From: a virus
Direction: 5' to 3' (one strand)
IMG/VR virus record: IMGVR_UViG_3300024518_000182
Location: 1 to 27,534 of that record
DNA length: 27,534 bases
Shown: positions 13,705 to 22,812 of the stretch, one piece after another
Layout of the letters: the number at the start of each line of letters is the position of its first letter
Position numbering within the stretch: position 1 is the first letter of the stretch
The notes under the pieces: model-generated
The model's database searches: none
Seen by the model: the letters and a program-made list of their open reading frames with translations, nothing else
Told to the model about the DNA's origin: nothing
Made by a program: the position numbers and the translations under genes

Positions 13705-13719
13705 TATATAATAGAATAG
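13705..13719 (-). promoter_or_regulatory. Copy of shared TCTATTATATA motif
   Basis: On the minus strand CTATTCTATTATATA ends 25 bases before the scaffold ATG at 13679, in the short gap after the protease gene. The greater distance to the ATG would leave room for a leader if it is a promoter. Confidence 0.45.
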
Positions 13720-13723
13720 TTAT

Positions 13724-14440
13724 TTATTTATTTGATTTTCTGATAATTTCATTCAAAGCTTCTAAGATTTCTTGATCTGTTGGTTCTTTCTCTGACATCT
13801 TTTCCATCTTATCTGTGAAGTAGCCTTCAATACTTAACCCGCGTAAAGTTCCGCTTGTAATTTCAGACCATAGCTCCGAATTGGATATGCGCATAGAAAC
13901 CATCCAAGTCCCTTTTGGAAGTGAGAATCCGTAAAGAGTAGATTTATCCATTTTCGGATCGTCAATTATCCAAGACTCAACGGTTAAAACTCCTGATACT
14001 CTTTCAGAATGTTCGTGAGTAGCTTTATGATGGTTATTGTTTTTTAAGAATAACTCAGAACATTTACGGACTGTATCTTTTGAAAAATAAACATAATAGT
14101 CATCTTGAGTCTGCGGGTTATGTCGGAAAATTTGCTTATCGGGGATTAAAGCGGGAGAAATTAGAATATGCTTATCTTCATCTACTTTAGCGAAAGTCAG
14201 GTTGTTTTTCTCTTTACCAAAAAAGACGAAATCCTGTTGTATCGCAGGAGCTGACACTAAACTAATACAGTCGATAGCCAACTCCTCTGAGTCTTCATCT
14301 ATTACTAATTCAACTATAGAAGTGGTTTTCATTTCTTCATAGGTGCTATTAGCATCTTCACATTCTTGAAGGGTATCATATTTACAGTCTCCTGTTTCCC
14401 CCCATTTGTATTTTCCTTCTTTACATTGTGTACACGGCAT
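13724..14440 (-). CDS. XkdF-like phage capsid maturation protease
   Basis: A 238-residue protein resembling the XkdF/Peptidase_S78_2 family, prohead protease relatives. After a small cysteine-rich leader (C3, C6, C19, C27), the core shows ISLVSAPAIQQDFVFFG (59-75), ILISPALIPDKQIFR (92-106), HEHSERVSGVLTVESWII (142-159) and LRGLSIEGYF (199-208). The histidines at 142/144 and Ser203 are the likely catalytic residues, as in HK97-type proteases. It would cleave scaffold and capsid proteins during head assembly. It is followed by the scaffold and capsid genes in the usual order, though here it comes after the tape measure gene. The cysteine-rich leader recurs in Bacteroidetes phages. Confidence 0.8.
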   Translation of the reverse strand: MPCTQCKEGKYKWGETGDCKYDTLQECEDANSTYEEMKTTSIVELVIDEDSEELAIDCISLVSAPAIQQDFVFFGKEKNNLTFAKVDEDKHILISPALIPDKQIFRHNPQTQDDYYVYFSKDTVRKCSELFLKNNNHHKATHEHSERVSGVLTVESWIIDDPKMDKSTLYGFSLPKGTWMVSMRISNSELWSEITSGTLRGLSIEGYFTDKMEKMSEKEPTDQEILEALNEIIRKSNK

Positions 14441-14442
14441 AT

Positions 14443-14458
14443 TATATAATATATAAAG
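14443..14458 (-). promoter_or_regulatory. Variant copy of shared TATTATATA motif
   Basis: On the minus strand CTTTATATATTATATA lies 2 bases before the protease ATG at 14440. It keeps TATTATATA but not the TCTA head, and forms part of the perfect palindrome ATATTATATAATAT, so its membership is less certain than the other four copies. Confidence 0.35.
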
Positions 14459-14475
14459 TTAATTAATATTTGATT

Positions 14476-15975
14476 TTAGATTGTTGCTCTACGTCTTATA
14501 ATGGCAAGTTTGTTTTGATTGTTAGTTATATCGTCAGAGACAACATAAGCTTGTACAGGTTCTACTGCTTGACCTCCTGTTAGTTCAAAAGCTCCTGATA
14601 GCATTTGTGGTGCAGGGGTTTGTGCTGAAGCTGTAGGTGTTCCTACACTTGCTCCTGCTCCTGTAGGGCTTGTTGAAGCAATTTTTGCTAAAGCTGCTGC
14701 ACCCATTACACCTGCTCCAATAGCATTTGCTAATCTAATAGGGTAAGGAAGTAATTTATCAGCTACAGATGTTGCTCCCATAGCTGCCATTATAGCTTGT
14801 TGTGTTTGATAAACTGTTTGAGCCATTGCAACACCTTTAGACAATGCTACATTCTCTCCTGCTAAAGCATTTGCTACTCCAAAACCTGTTTTGACTAAAC
14901 CAATTTTAGCAGCTTCTTCTGCTTTTGCAATAGCCATCTTTTCATCTGCTACTTTTTTAGCTAGTGCTATTTCTTTATCTGCTGCAATCTTATCTAAAGC
15001 TGCTTGTTCTTTTCTTATTCTTTCCTGTTCTTTATTCCATTCATCATTTGCTTTTATCATAGCATCAAACTCAGCATCTATTATATCTTGCTTTTCTTTC
15101 ACTCTAGCTTTTTCTTCTGCTAGTATTTCACGTTCTAAAGCATTAACTTCTGTAACAACTCTCCTACGCATTTTGATAGAAGCAGTTTCAGTTTCTATTA
15201 ATGCTACTTTTAATTGAGCAAGTTTTTCTTCATCTTCAGCTGAATTTTCACTTAAAGCCATTTCTTCCTTCTGCACTTCCATTCTTTCCCTTGCTAAAAC
15301 TAATTCTTGCTTAGTTGTTTCTGCTTCAAGTTCTAGTGCCTTTTTTAAGTTCTCTAATCTTTCAGAAGCTGATTTAGTTTCATCTTCTGCTATTAATCTT
15401 GCTCGTTCTATCTCTTGTCTAGTAGCTGCTTTCTGAACCATAAATTCCATATCAGCATCTCTAAGTTCTTGTGTTCTTTTCTTTAAAGCAACCATACCTT
15501 TAACTTCTCTTTCTATTTCATCAGCAATTCCTGAAAAAGTACCTTTTAATGCTTCTCCTGCTTTTCTAAATTCTCCTGAGAAAACAAAACTAAGTGCTTC
15601 TCCTACTTTACTTAGTCTATCTTGTATTACAGATATAACTGCACCCATAGCAGTAAACGCTTGACTTAATTTATCAGCACCTCTTTTTGTATTTGTAAAA
15701 TATGAAACAAGTGAACCAATAAGAACTACAAAAGCACCTATACCTGTACTTATTAATCCTGCTTTAATAGAACCAAACATAGCTTTTGCCATTGGTATTA
15801 CTTTGCCGAAAGCTGCTTTAACACCATTCAAGGAAACGCCCATCATTGTAAAGTTGCCAATCCCTTCTTTTGCTTCCTTGTTTACATCATCAAGGCTATC
15901 TGCCATCTTATCAGTATCTTTCGTTGCTGATTTGATATTTGACTTTACTTCTAACTCTAATACTTCTTTTGCCAT
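14476..15975 (-). CDS. Tail tape measure protein
   Basis: A 499-residue protein with tape measure features: an N-terminal EVKSNIKSATKDTDKMADSL helix, a membrane-like hydrophobic stretch (about 63-91, GLISTGIGAFVVLIGSLVSYF), then a long lysine/glutamate/alanine-rich coiled coil (about 160-355, e.g. SASERLENLKKALELEAETT), a second hydrophobic alanine-rich segment, and the ending AYVVSDDITNNQNKLAIIRRRATI, a signature end in Bacteroidetes phage tape measures. At about 1.5 angstroms per residue it would set a tail of roughly 75 nm. It is unusually placed between the fibre-like gene and the capsid protease. Confidence 0.85.
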   Translation of the reverse strand: MAKEVLELEVKSNIKSATKDTDKMADSLDDVNKEAKEGIGNFTMMGVSLNGVKAAFGKVIPMAKAMFGSIKAGLISTGIGAFVVLIGSLVSYFTNTKRGADKLSQAFTAMGAVISVIQDRLSKVGEALSFVFSGEFRKAGEALKGTFSGIADEIEREVKGMVALKKRTQELRDADMEFMVQKAATRQEIERARLIAEDETKSASERLENLKKALELEAETTKQELVLARERMEVQKEEMALSENSAEDEEKLAQLKVALIETETASIKMRRRVVTEVNALEREILAEEKARVKEKQDIIDAEFDAMIKANDEWNKEQERIRKEQAALDKIAADKEIALAKKVADEKMAIAKAEEAAKIGLVKTGFGVANALAGENVALSKGVAMAQTVYQTQQAIMAAMGATSVADKLLPYPIRLANAIGAGVMGAAALAKIASTSPTGAGASVGTPTASAQTPAPQMLSGAFELTGGQAVEPVQAYVVSDDITNNQNKLAIIRRRATI

Positions 15976-15984
15976 AGTTTTATT

Positions 15985-16818
15985 TTAAAAAGTTCCCGTT
16001 CTTAATTTCTTTTCTGTTATTTGTACACTTGCCAACCATTCTAAACTTACATTTGCCAATCCTGTAACTTCTACTGTGATATAAGGGTCTGTTACTGCTA
16101 CTACTTGAGCTGTTATTGTTGAACCTATTTTAGCTAGTGTAGTAGAGCCTTGTGAGATAGCTAAGTTATATCCGTCATCTACTTGTATTGCTCCTATTAA
16201 CTCTAAGTAGATATAATCACCTGCTGTTCCTGCACTTCCCCCTGAACATAAGGCTATGACTTTAATTTCAAATCCAAATACTGAATTGTTTTGTACTTCT
16301 ATAAAAGAACTACCATCAGATTGAATCGTCAAGTTAGTAGGAGTTGCGTTTATTGTAGTACCCCCAAGCTGTACGGTAGACGTTTGACTTACACCTGATA
16401 ACACACCACCACCTATAACTATTTCACTATTCCTAATAGCCTTTCCATAAGTTCCACCTAAGACAGAAGCATTATTAACACCATTTGCTATTTCATTAAG
16501 ACTTCCGTTTATAAAACAGTTATTGTTGAAACCTCTTGCTGTATTCCTAGTTCCGTTGATCTGAACGGTATTTGAACCCACTTCAGTAGTATTTCCTGCT
16601 CCATTCAGACTGTTGTTGATATTACTTATATTTCTTTCTAAGTTTGTATTGTATCTAAAAGCTCTACAAGTTCCTGTAGTCTTGTCATAAGTATATCCAT
16701 AAGCTTCACAAGTAACTTGATTAGCTCCTAAGTCAGTATTAGTACCATCAGTAAACGTTACTTCACCTATTGCTGTTATTTGGTGAGGTTTTATTGTATA
16801 TCCTGTTAAGTATTCCAT
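15985..16818 (-). CDS. Tail fibre/appendage-like structural protein
   Basis: A 277-residue glycine- and asparagine-rich protein. Residues about 60-150 contain a string of short N-G turns (INNSLNGAGN, VQINGTRNTARGFNNNCFIN, NEIANGVNNASVLGGTYG) like the stacked loops of beta-solenoid or YadA-head-type fibres. The C-terminal 90 residues form a beta-sandwich-like part (SGGSAGTAGDYIYLELIG, LAISQGSTTLAKIGSTITAQ). It overlaps the baseplate-like gene by a single base. Such proteins form tail tips that touch the host surface. The fibre reading is based on composition and repeats, so it is tentative. Confidence 0.65.
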   Translation of the reverse strand: MEYLTGYTIKPHQITAIGEVTFTDGTNTDLGANQVTCEAYGYTYDKTTGTCRAFRYNTNLERNISNINNSLNGAGNTTEVGSNTVQINGTRNTARGFNNNCFINGSLNEIANGVNNASVLGGTYGKAIRNSEIVIGGGVLSGVSQTSTVQLGGTTINATPTNLTIQSDGSSFIEVQNNSVFGFEIKVIALCSGGSAGTAGDYIYLELIGAIQVDDGYNLAISQGSTTLAKIGSTITAQVVAVTDPYITVEVTGLANVSLEWLASVQITEKKLRTGTF

Positions 16819-19574
16819 TACGGTATTAAAATAAATTCAACTGTTGCCAAGTCGTTTGGCTTGTAGTCTATCTTATTCACTCTAAAGACTCTATTCTTGA
16901 TAAAGACTGTATCGTAGAATTTAAAAGCTGCTACATCTGAAGGATTAAGGTTTACCTTTAAAGTCATAGTCCTTGTATCAGGACTGTATAGCTCGTTAAA
17001 GTAGGGCTGCCAATACATAGAGTAAAGATTATCTGTTGGTGAGTCTCCTAGTCCTATTAGCTGTTCACTTGCAAAAACAAAATCGGTAGTAGTAGCTGAG
17101 ATACTTGGTATTGTAGACAAATGACTAAACTGTAGGAAGTTAGTTTGGTTTTCACTAGTCAGTCCGTTCTGTGGAGGTATATAATAAGAAGCCCCTGTAC
17201 TTTTAATACCATTGTTATAAAAGACTCTTGGGCTATTATCAAAGCCTTCATAAGTTCCGTCATCATTCTTAGAATATACATTAGGCACTACAAAACTAGC
17301 AAATTGAGTGTATAATGGTCTTGAGACGGTGGCAGCAAAAGGCTCTGCAATTATTTCTTTTTCTCCTTCTAATATAGTAAAGCCTGAAGCATCTAGTTCT
17401 TTACTTCCGTATAGATGTCCACTTGTACTATTTTTAATATTCCTAAAGGCATAGTCATCTTCATCTTCTACAAATTTAAAGATTGTATTTTTATTCAAGT
17501 CCGTTAAAGGCTTGAGTTCCATTTGTGAAACGTCTATCTTCTCTGTCCAATCGTGTTGTATGCTTCTAGCTGCTAAATTAGTTCCTGCTGTATTATTTAT
17601 AAATACATCCGAGTAAGGCTCTATTAATAAATTATCAGGATTTGATTCATCTACTAAGGAGACTAAGTTAAACATAGTCATAATTCCTTTTAAGAAATCC
17701 CATTGTCCTAATTCTCCTCTTAGAGTTTGTAGTAGTGTACCGTTTGCAATGGCAGCTGCATTTACATTAAAAGTAACAACAGACGTTGGTGTTAATCCTG
17801 ATTCATATTGTCTAACTGTGTTAGAACTAAGTGGATTACTTCTTTTAAATTGAGCTTCTAAAGTATCTCCTGTATTTAACACTCTAGTAAAATTAGAACT
17901 ATAATCTATATAACTTGAAGCAGGTATAGTGAAAGGAGGAGTTAAATTTATTGCAGTTGTTCCATTTAAAATCCATTGACATTCTATTGTTTGTGTAGCA
18001 GTTGTTGAGGTATTTTCTATTCTATAAGTTGCTGTTATATTATACTGTTCGTTAGTGGTAGTAGCAGTTATCTTATTTGTTGTAGTACTATAATTAGGCG
18101 GAAGCTGATTTGTAGCGTTATTGTAAAGTTCTAAATTTGTAAAAGTAGTTCCTGCATATACTGAAGGGTTTATTGTGCTTCCTATTTGTTTTGCCCATAT
18201 TCCTGAAAAAGTATTTGTAGCTCCTAAAGTTGGCACATCAGCACCTCCCCAATTAAAATCCATATAAAGTTTCTCAAAATCAGCAGAGTCAAAGAAGTCT
18301 GAAGTCCAACTAAAACCTGAGTCTGCAAAGATTCTGTTGATTAAATACTTTAATTGAATACAAGGTCTGAAGGCTTGTTCTAAGGTAGTTAGTTCAGGAT
18401 TGTTCGGTGTAGGTCCTGAAACCGTTGATGTGTTTGTAGTTATATCTGTATTTCCATCCCAAACTATAAAAGGGTATCTTAACGTTGTGTAAGTATCTCT
18501 AAAACCTGAAGTTCCTGAGTTAGTATAAGTTATACTAGCACCTGCATCATTCCAACTTCTTTTAATTTCTGTCTTATTATACTCGTGTTCAAGCTCTGTA
18601 AAGTCTAATACTGAGAATGTTTGGTCTTTTAATTTATCAGCTAAAGCAATTACTTCAGAATACAAATTGACGTTATAGCTTATTTCTCCCTCCTTGTCTT
18701 TAACGTCTATGAGTCTTAAATAGCCTTCAAATAAAATAAATCCATCTTCTTTTAGAACGCACTTAGTCTTTACATAAGGATTAAAGATTACAGACGAATT
18801 TCCTACTGATCTTGTTACTTCAAAAATATCATTAAAGATTTGATTGTTTCTTTTTGTTGCAGGTAAATTAAAGTCCTTAGAATACGACTTGACCTGTTCA
18901 GCTACATTCTTGAAGTCATCAATACTAAGGCTTAAGGGTATATCTTCTTCTTGGTAAAGGTCGCAAATAACTTGCCCATCTTGTAAGTCTGTATAAATCA
19001 AAGTAGGAGTCTGTACTGCTTCTTGAACTGAAATATTTTCAATCAATATAGAAGCAGCCGTTCCTGTATAGTCTATTAAGATAGTATCGTTAGTAGAACT
19101 TGCTGTAAAAGTTGTTGATATTAAAGTTGTATTTGAGCTAAAAGGTTGTGCTGACTGAATAACTGTACCTGAATACATTTCAATACTAAGAGTTCCTACT
19201 TGTCCTGTATTTATAAGTATTTTAACATCATACATAGCACCTACTGCTAGTCCTGATAACTGTTGATAGACTCCTGTACGTCCTGCTGTTACAGCATTTA
19301 CTGATAACAGAATTGAACTTGCTGCTAAGGCAGGAGCTGTAACTGCACCCCAATCACCACCTGTTGTTGTGTATCTATACCAATTACCTAAGATTGAAGC
19401 AGGACTATTAGTAATAGCGTCTTGTGAAGGGTGTGGTTGTGTCGTGTTATGAAGCGTAGTGCTATCAAGTCCTGTAAAATTAATACCATTAACTACATAT
19501 TGATTAAAGCTAGGATTAGCCGTAGAACTAAAGCCTTGATAATACTGAGGGTATAAAATTAGTTGTGTACTCAT
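16818..19574 (-). CDS. Large tail tip/baseplate protein with carbohydrate-binding-like N-terminus
   Basis: The largest protein here, 918 residues. After a short head (LILYPQYYQGF), residues about 60-185 look like a galactose-binding jelly roll (GVYQQLSGLAVGAMYDVKIL, LIDYTGTAASILIENISVQE). From about 190 comes a hub-like region known from Bacteroidetes phages: DIPLSLSIDDFKNVAEQVKS, YSKDFNLPATKRNNQIFNDI, FILFEGYLRLIDV and GEISYNVNLYSE. The C-terminal part has strand-rich tube/hub-like sequence ending MTLKVNLNPSDVAAFKFYDT and VFIKNRVFRVNKIDYKPND. This resembles a tail hub with receptor-binding additions. Overlaps of one base with both neighbours fit one polycistronic unit. Confidence 0.7.
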   Translation of the reverse strand: MSTQLILYPQYYQGFSSTANPSFNQYVVNGINFTGLDSTTLHNTTQPHPSQDAITNSPASILGNWYRYTTTGGDWGAVTAPALAASSILLSVNAVTAGRTGVYQQLSGLAVGAMYDVKILINTGQVGTLSIEMYSGTVIQSAQPFSSNTTLISTTFTASSTNDTILIDYTGTAASILIENISVQEAVQTPTLIYTDLQDGQVICDLYQEEDIPLSLSIDDFKNVAEQVKSYSKDFNLPATKRNNQIFNDIFEVTRSVGNSSVIFNPYVKTKCVLKEDGFILFEGYLRLIDVKDKEGEISYNVNLYSEVIALADKLKDQTFSVLDFTELEHEYNKTEIKRSWNDAGASITYTNSGTSGFRDTYTTLRYPFIVWDGNTDITTNTSTVSGPTPNNPELTTLEQAFRPCIQLKYLINRIFADSGFSWTSDFFDSADFEKLYMDFNWGGADVPTLGATNTFSGIWAKQIGSTINPSVYAGTTFTNLELYNNATNQLPPNYSTTTNKITATTTNEQYNITATYRIENTSTTATQTIECQWILNGTTAINLTPPFTIPASSYIDYSSNFTRVLNTGDTLEAQFKRSNPLSSNTVRQYESGLTPTSVVTFNVNAAAIANGTLLQTLRGELGQWDFLKGIMTMFNLVSLVDESNPDNLLIEPYSDVFINNTAGTNLAARSIQHDWTEKIDVSQMELKPLTDLNKNTIFKFVEDEDDYAFRNIKNSTSGHLYGSKELDASGFTILEGEKEIIAEPFAATVSRPLYTQFASFVVPNVYSKNDDGTYEGFDNSPRVFYNNGIKSTGASYYIPPQNGLTSENQTNFLQFSHLSTIPSISATTTDFVFASEQLIGLGDSPTDNLYSMYWQPYFNELYSPDTRTMTLKVNLNPSDVAAFKFYDTVFIKNRVFRVNKIDYKPNDLATVEFILIP

Positions 19575-20953
19575 TATACAGATTGTGTTCTTTTCATTTT
19601 ACTCTTTTCAATTTCTATTGTGTACTGCATAAGCTTGTCGTTTGCTATTGTCTTTTTAACATAGCTTGAAGTGGTCAAGACTACAGGGTCTATATACTTG
19701 TTAGTGATAGTATTAGATACATCTGTTGAAAAGCCATTTACTATATAGACCTCTGTTGAGTTTATTAGTTCTTCAAACCAAACACCTTCAGCTTCAGTAA
19801 CAAAGTCTGTATTTAGTCTAATCTTTTCTGTTGAATTTACTCTAAAGTTTTTCTTTCCACCTTTATAATCTGAAATCTTAAAAGTGCTTTCATTCCAAGT
19901 ACCACCAAGTTGAGTATAAGAAGTTCTATTAGTCGTTACAGACCTTGTAGACTTCATATTAAAAGTGTAGTAATCCCAAGTTCCCCATTGATTAAGCCAC
20001 GCTAGTCTTATTCCTTCATAACCTCTTTCATTAGGGCAAATGATATTGATAGTATAAACTTGACTTAATGAAGCAGTCTGAGCTTGTACCGTATAATAAT
20101 CTAGGTCATTAGCTACTGCTGTTGCAAAGTTTGCTGACCAATTTTGTAAATTAGCAGGAAAAGCTCCAAAATAATTTAACATTGTACTAGAATTTCCTAT
20201 ACTAGCAGTACCACCTGTAGAAGTTTGGTTTAAAATATTCTCACTAGCCGCTGCTGTTGAGCCGTCTGCCTTATAATATTTTATTGTTATCCAATCCACA
20301 TCATCACTACTTAATGGCACGAAATTTAAAAAAGGTAAAGTTCCATAGTCTGTCAGTCTTGCATACTGAGTAGTAGGAGCGTTACTTAGAAACTGAGAAT
20401 CAGAATCAGTAAGCTCAAAGTTCTGTAAGTTATAACCATAATCATTACCAAACAAACTTTTAGTAAGAACGTTGTCATACTGTAGCACTCCGTTAAACAT
20501 TGTGTATTGTACTGAATCCGTATCATCACTTGGAGCATTTACAGCTCCTGTTGCTGTATCTGCATATTCTATCTTAAATCTAATGGCAAAATACTTAATC
20601 GACCTATCACTTAGTGAAAACTTATCTGTCAAGTGAATAGGAAATGAAGTAATAGACTTTTGTATTCCTTTATATGTTGCGTAAAAGCTAGGCTCGTTAT
20701 CAGGACTTACAAATGATTCTAAAACAGGTCTTAGGTCAAATATACCTACTCCTGCATTATTTGGTGTAGTCTTGAAAGTCCCTGTTAGTTCATCAGCAGC
20801 CCAAGTAATTGACGCACTACTTACATATACTTCAGCTATAAACTTAACTTTAAATTTATTTGCTACTATTGTAGGCTCTGCTATTGAAAATATGATTTGC
20901 TGTCCTATCGGAAGCGTTTTATATAAAGGTTTTTGTTCTATTGATACTGCCAT
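19574..20953 (-). CDS. Tail protein, 459 aa (baseplate/distal tail-like)
   Basis: A large beta-rich protein opening MAVSIEQKPLYKTLPIGQQI, which leads into Ig-like strands (KFKVKFIAEVYVSS). It has many aromatic and Thr/Ser residues and regular segments such as GYEGIRLAWLNQWGTWDYYT, typical of tail proteins that begin with a phage-attachment region. It lies between the gp10-like neck gene and the 918-aa tail protein, so a distal-tail or baseplate role is likely. No diagnostic motif allows a firmer name. The start at 20953 is the first ATG and the gap to the gp10-like stop is a single base. Confidence 0.65.
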   Translation of the reverse strand: MAVSIEQKPLYKTLPIGQQIIFSIAEPTIVANKFKVKFIAEVYVSSASITWAADELTGTFKTTPNNAGVGIFDLRPVLESFVSPDNEPSFYATYKGIQKSITSFPIHLTDKFSLSDRSIKYFAIRFKIEYADTATGAVNAPSDDTDSVQYTMFNGVLQYDNVLTKSLFGNDYGYNLQNFELTDSDSQFLSNAPTTQYARLTDYGTLPFLNFVPLSSDDVDWITIKYYKADGSTAAASENILNQTSTGGTASIGNSSTMLNYFGAFPANLQNWSANFATAVANDLDYYTVQAQTASLSQVYTINIICPNERGYEGIRLAWLNQWGTWDYYTFNMKSTRSVTTNRTSYTQLGGTWNESTFKISDYKGGKKNFRVNSTEKIRLNTDFVTEAEGVWFEELINSTEVYIVNGFSTDVSNTITNKYIDPVVLTTSSYVKKTIANDKLMQYTIEIEKSKMKRTQSV

Positions 20954-20954
20954 A

Positions 20955-21488
20955 TTAATTTACTTTTATAGTTGATAAACTATCTGTTATGTCTGTCGTA
21001 ATTGCTCCTAATAAATCTTTGCCAAACTCTTTCATTCCAAGTCCTAATGGTTTCTGAAAGAAGCTAAGGCTTTTAATTCCATCTCTTTTTATTTTCTTAC
21101 CTATTAAAAAAGCTAAAGACATATTAGATATGAATCTTCCTGTCTTTTTATCTCTACCTTTAATCCCTTTTCTACTTATCCATTTTGCTAGGATATTAGC
21201 AGGGGGTTGTTTATTCGTGTAACTGTAAGGACTTGATTCAGTTTGGTTTTTATAATTTTTAAAAGATTGCTTCTTTTTATTTCCTGAGACTCCTTTGTCT
21301 AAAAAAGCTCCATAGTTATCCATATAGAATTTAACAACAAGCCCATTAGCATCAGGCTCTACTTCAAATCTAATTGACTGTGCTAATTTAGTATTACCTC
21401 CTTTTGCTTTGCCTAAGTTAGCCTTAGCCCTATTAACTACTTGCTTACCAAAAGAATTTAAATACCTTTCTATATTCTGAGTGTCCAT
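20955..21488 (-). CDS. HK97 gp10-like head-tail/tail completion protein
   Basis: A 177-residue basic protein of the gp10/virion morphogenesis type: an N-terminal helix (ERYLNSFGKQVVNRAKANL), a strand pair (IRFEVEPDANGLVVKFYMDN), the signature YGAFLDKGVSG (residues about 79-89), a basic insertion, and later ILAKWISRKGIKG. The Y-G-x-x-x-x-x-G-x-x-G motif and following helix are typical. In HK97-like phages gp10 helps complete the neck. It overlaps the upstream gene by a TAATG junction. Confidence in the family is good. Confidence 0.78.
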   Translation of the reverse strand: MDTQNIERYLNSFGKQVVNRAKANLGKAKGGNTKLAQSIRFEVEPDANGLVVKFYMDNYGAFLDKGVSGNKKKQSFKNYKNQTESSPYSYTNKQPPANILAKWISRKGIKGRDKKTGRFISNMSLAFLIGKKIKRDGIKSLSFFQKPLGLGMKEFGKDLLGAITTDITDSLSTIKVN

Positions 21489-21940
21489 TATACTGCCGCT
21501 ACAAAGACTGCTACTTGAGGATTGTAAACTGCACCATCAGGTCTTACTTGTAAAGACGTTATATCTTCCATAGTACCAAAAGCAGGAGAAGTATCTACTT
21601 CACCGATTGCTGATTCATTTGCTCTAGGTAGTATATGAGACGTTCCTGCTGTTAGTCTTACTTGATAGTTAGTAGTAGTAGTTACGATTGCTAACTCTAT
21701 TGTCGCATCTGCATCCAAGTTCGTTACTCTTACATAGCGTACATTGTCTACATCTATTGCTCCTGCTGAAGTATGAGGACTTGCAGCAAATACTGCTACA
21801 GTCGTTGTCTGAGAATGTGCACAAGTTACTATCCTTTCAAAGACGTTATTAATACCTGTCGTGGTTACTGAGTTTGTGTTACCTCTCAAAGCCCCATTCA
21901 AGACTACTGATTCGGTTACTGTTGTTGTTAAATCTGCCAT
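21488..21940 (-). CDS. Small beta-rich virion protein, 150 aa
   Basis: A protein rich in valine, threonine and alanine (TTTVTESVVLNGALRGNTNS, VTNLDADATIELAIVTTTTN, YQVRLTAGTSHILPRANES), giving regular strands of a jelly roll or tail-type fold. The sequence after residue 70 (VRYVRVTNLDADATIELAIV) is a pattern seen in many marine phage structural proteins of unknown role. It is flanked by TAATG junctions on both sides. Virion membership is inferred from composition and place. Confidence 0.65.
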   Translation of the reverse strand: MADLTTTVTESVVLNGALRGNTNSVTTTGINNVFERIVTCAHSQTTTVAVFAASPHTSAGAIDVDNVRYVRVTNLDADATIELAIVTTTTNYQVRLTAGTSHILPRANESAIGEVDTSPAFGTMEDITSLQVRPDGAVYNPQVAVFVAAV

Positions 21941-22038
21941 TATGTTATATTTTTATTGTTATTTTTATTATGTGGTATATGAATTGTTATTTTAAAAAAT
22001 CCTATTTCTATTATCCATTTACCTAGTTTAAATTTCAT
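21940..22038 (-). CDS. 32-residue basic microprotein between tail genes
   Basis: ATG at 22038 shares its A with the stop of the upstream gene (TAATG), and the stop TAA at 21942-21940 shares its last base with the next ATG. The frame therefore fills the gap exactly. The peptide starts MKFKLGKWIIEIGFFKITIH and ends in an asparagine/lysine-rich tail. Precise coupling at both ends is the main evidence. Function unknown. Confidence 0.5.
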   Translation of the reverse strand: MKFKLGKWIIEIGFFKITIHIPHNKNNNKNIT

Positions 22039-22568
22039 TACTTCCCTATTGGATTATTTGCAACAGGTATCGTACAAGTTTGAAAGTCATTCTGAACTAC
22101 TATTCCAATGGAGAATACCCACCCTGTTAAAAGGTTGTCGAATCTCTCAGTGAATGGTTCTATTGTATATTCTCCTTCCGTAAAGTAAACAGGATCATCA
22201 ATGTCTAGTTCTCCTGCTCCCTGCCATTTACTATGTCTCATTATACCTATAATGTCTACACAAATCTGTAAGCAACTAGACAAGACTTCTTGTTCGTTAC
22301 TTAGTCTGTCTGCTGATTGTATATTTGCTTCAGTCCAATTCTCTCTCTCACCTACAACATCCATTACAAATAGCTGAAAGTTATAAGTAAGCGAAGACTG
22401 ACCTGTAGAGACGTTTACAGGATTGATATGAAACAAAGGAAATAGAGTGTTCTTTTCTAAGTCTATGTCGTATATGTCTCCTGTAGTTGTGGTAGCTATC
22501 TGTTCGTGTTCACTACCCAAACTTTTGAGGGTATTTATACAATTATTGTACGTCTTATTATTTATCAT
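22038..22568 (-). CDS. Tail terminator/completion-like protein, 176 aa
   Basis: A protein of mixed alpha/beta type with a helix (MINNKTYNNCINTLKSLGSE), strands (LTYNFQLFVMDVVGERENWT) and the helical stretch LSNEQEVLSSCLQICVDIIG, ending in strands (DNLLTGWVFSIGIVVQN). The strand-helix order and the DVV-x-x-R-x-x-W pattern are those of the family that marine Bacteroidetes phages carry as a tail completion or terminator protein. Its place next to the tail assembly chaperones fits. Its 5' end overlaps the chaperone frame by 11 bases. The name rests on general pattern only. Confidence 0.6.
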   Translation of the reverse strand: MINNKTYNNCINTLKSLGSEHEQIATTTTGDIYDIDLEKNTLFPLFHINPVNVSTGQSSLTYNFQLFVMDVVGERENWTEANIQSADRLSNEQEVLSSCLQICVDIIGIMRHSKWQGAGELDIDDPVYFTEGEYTIEPFTERFDNLLTGWVFSIGIVVQNDFQTCTIPVANNPIGK

Positions 22569-22812
22569 CTCTTTTTACTGTTTTACTTAAATTTAAATCT
22601 GTCTCATAACTTAACCAAGTTAAGCACTCTAAAAGACTAAGGTTAGATATTCGTTCTAAGTTTACTATCTCACCATTAGTCAGTCTATACATTACTCCGA
22701 ACCATCCCCACCTTTCGGCAAAGTTTCCGTCTGTAATTCCTTCGCTATCTCCTGTGTCCGTTCCATCAAATATAATGGCAAAATCTTCAACAATTCGTTC
22801 CCTAAACTCCAA
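22558..22812 (-). CDS. Tail assembly chaperone, frameshifted C-terminal domain (gpGT-like)
   Basis: An 84-codon frame that begins inside a nine-T run (a TTG at 22812-22810) with no usual start codon. It overlaps the upstream chaperone gene by 121 bases in the -1 frame. The product contains FAERWGWFGVMYRLTNGEIV, NLERISNLSLLECLTWLSYE, the pattern of the second tail assembly chaperone in Bacteroidetes phages. It is probably translated only as a fusion: 174 residues of the upstream protein, then this domain, about 258 residues in all, as with lambda gpGT. Independent initiation at TTG is the alternative. The T may be unstable in sequencing. Confidence 0.75.
   Translation of the reverse strand: MEFRERIVEDFAIIFDGTDTGDSEGITDGNFAERWGWFGVMYRLTNGEIVNLERISNLSLLECLTWLSYETDLNLSKTVKRDDK

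Noticed and set aside
14891-15217. Plus-strand 108-aa frame in the tape measure gene
   Set aside because: Its alanine/serine-rich sequence mirrors the K/E/A-rich coiled coil on the opposite strand; it is an antisense shadow.
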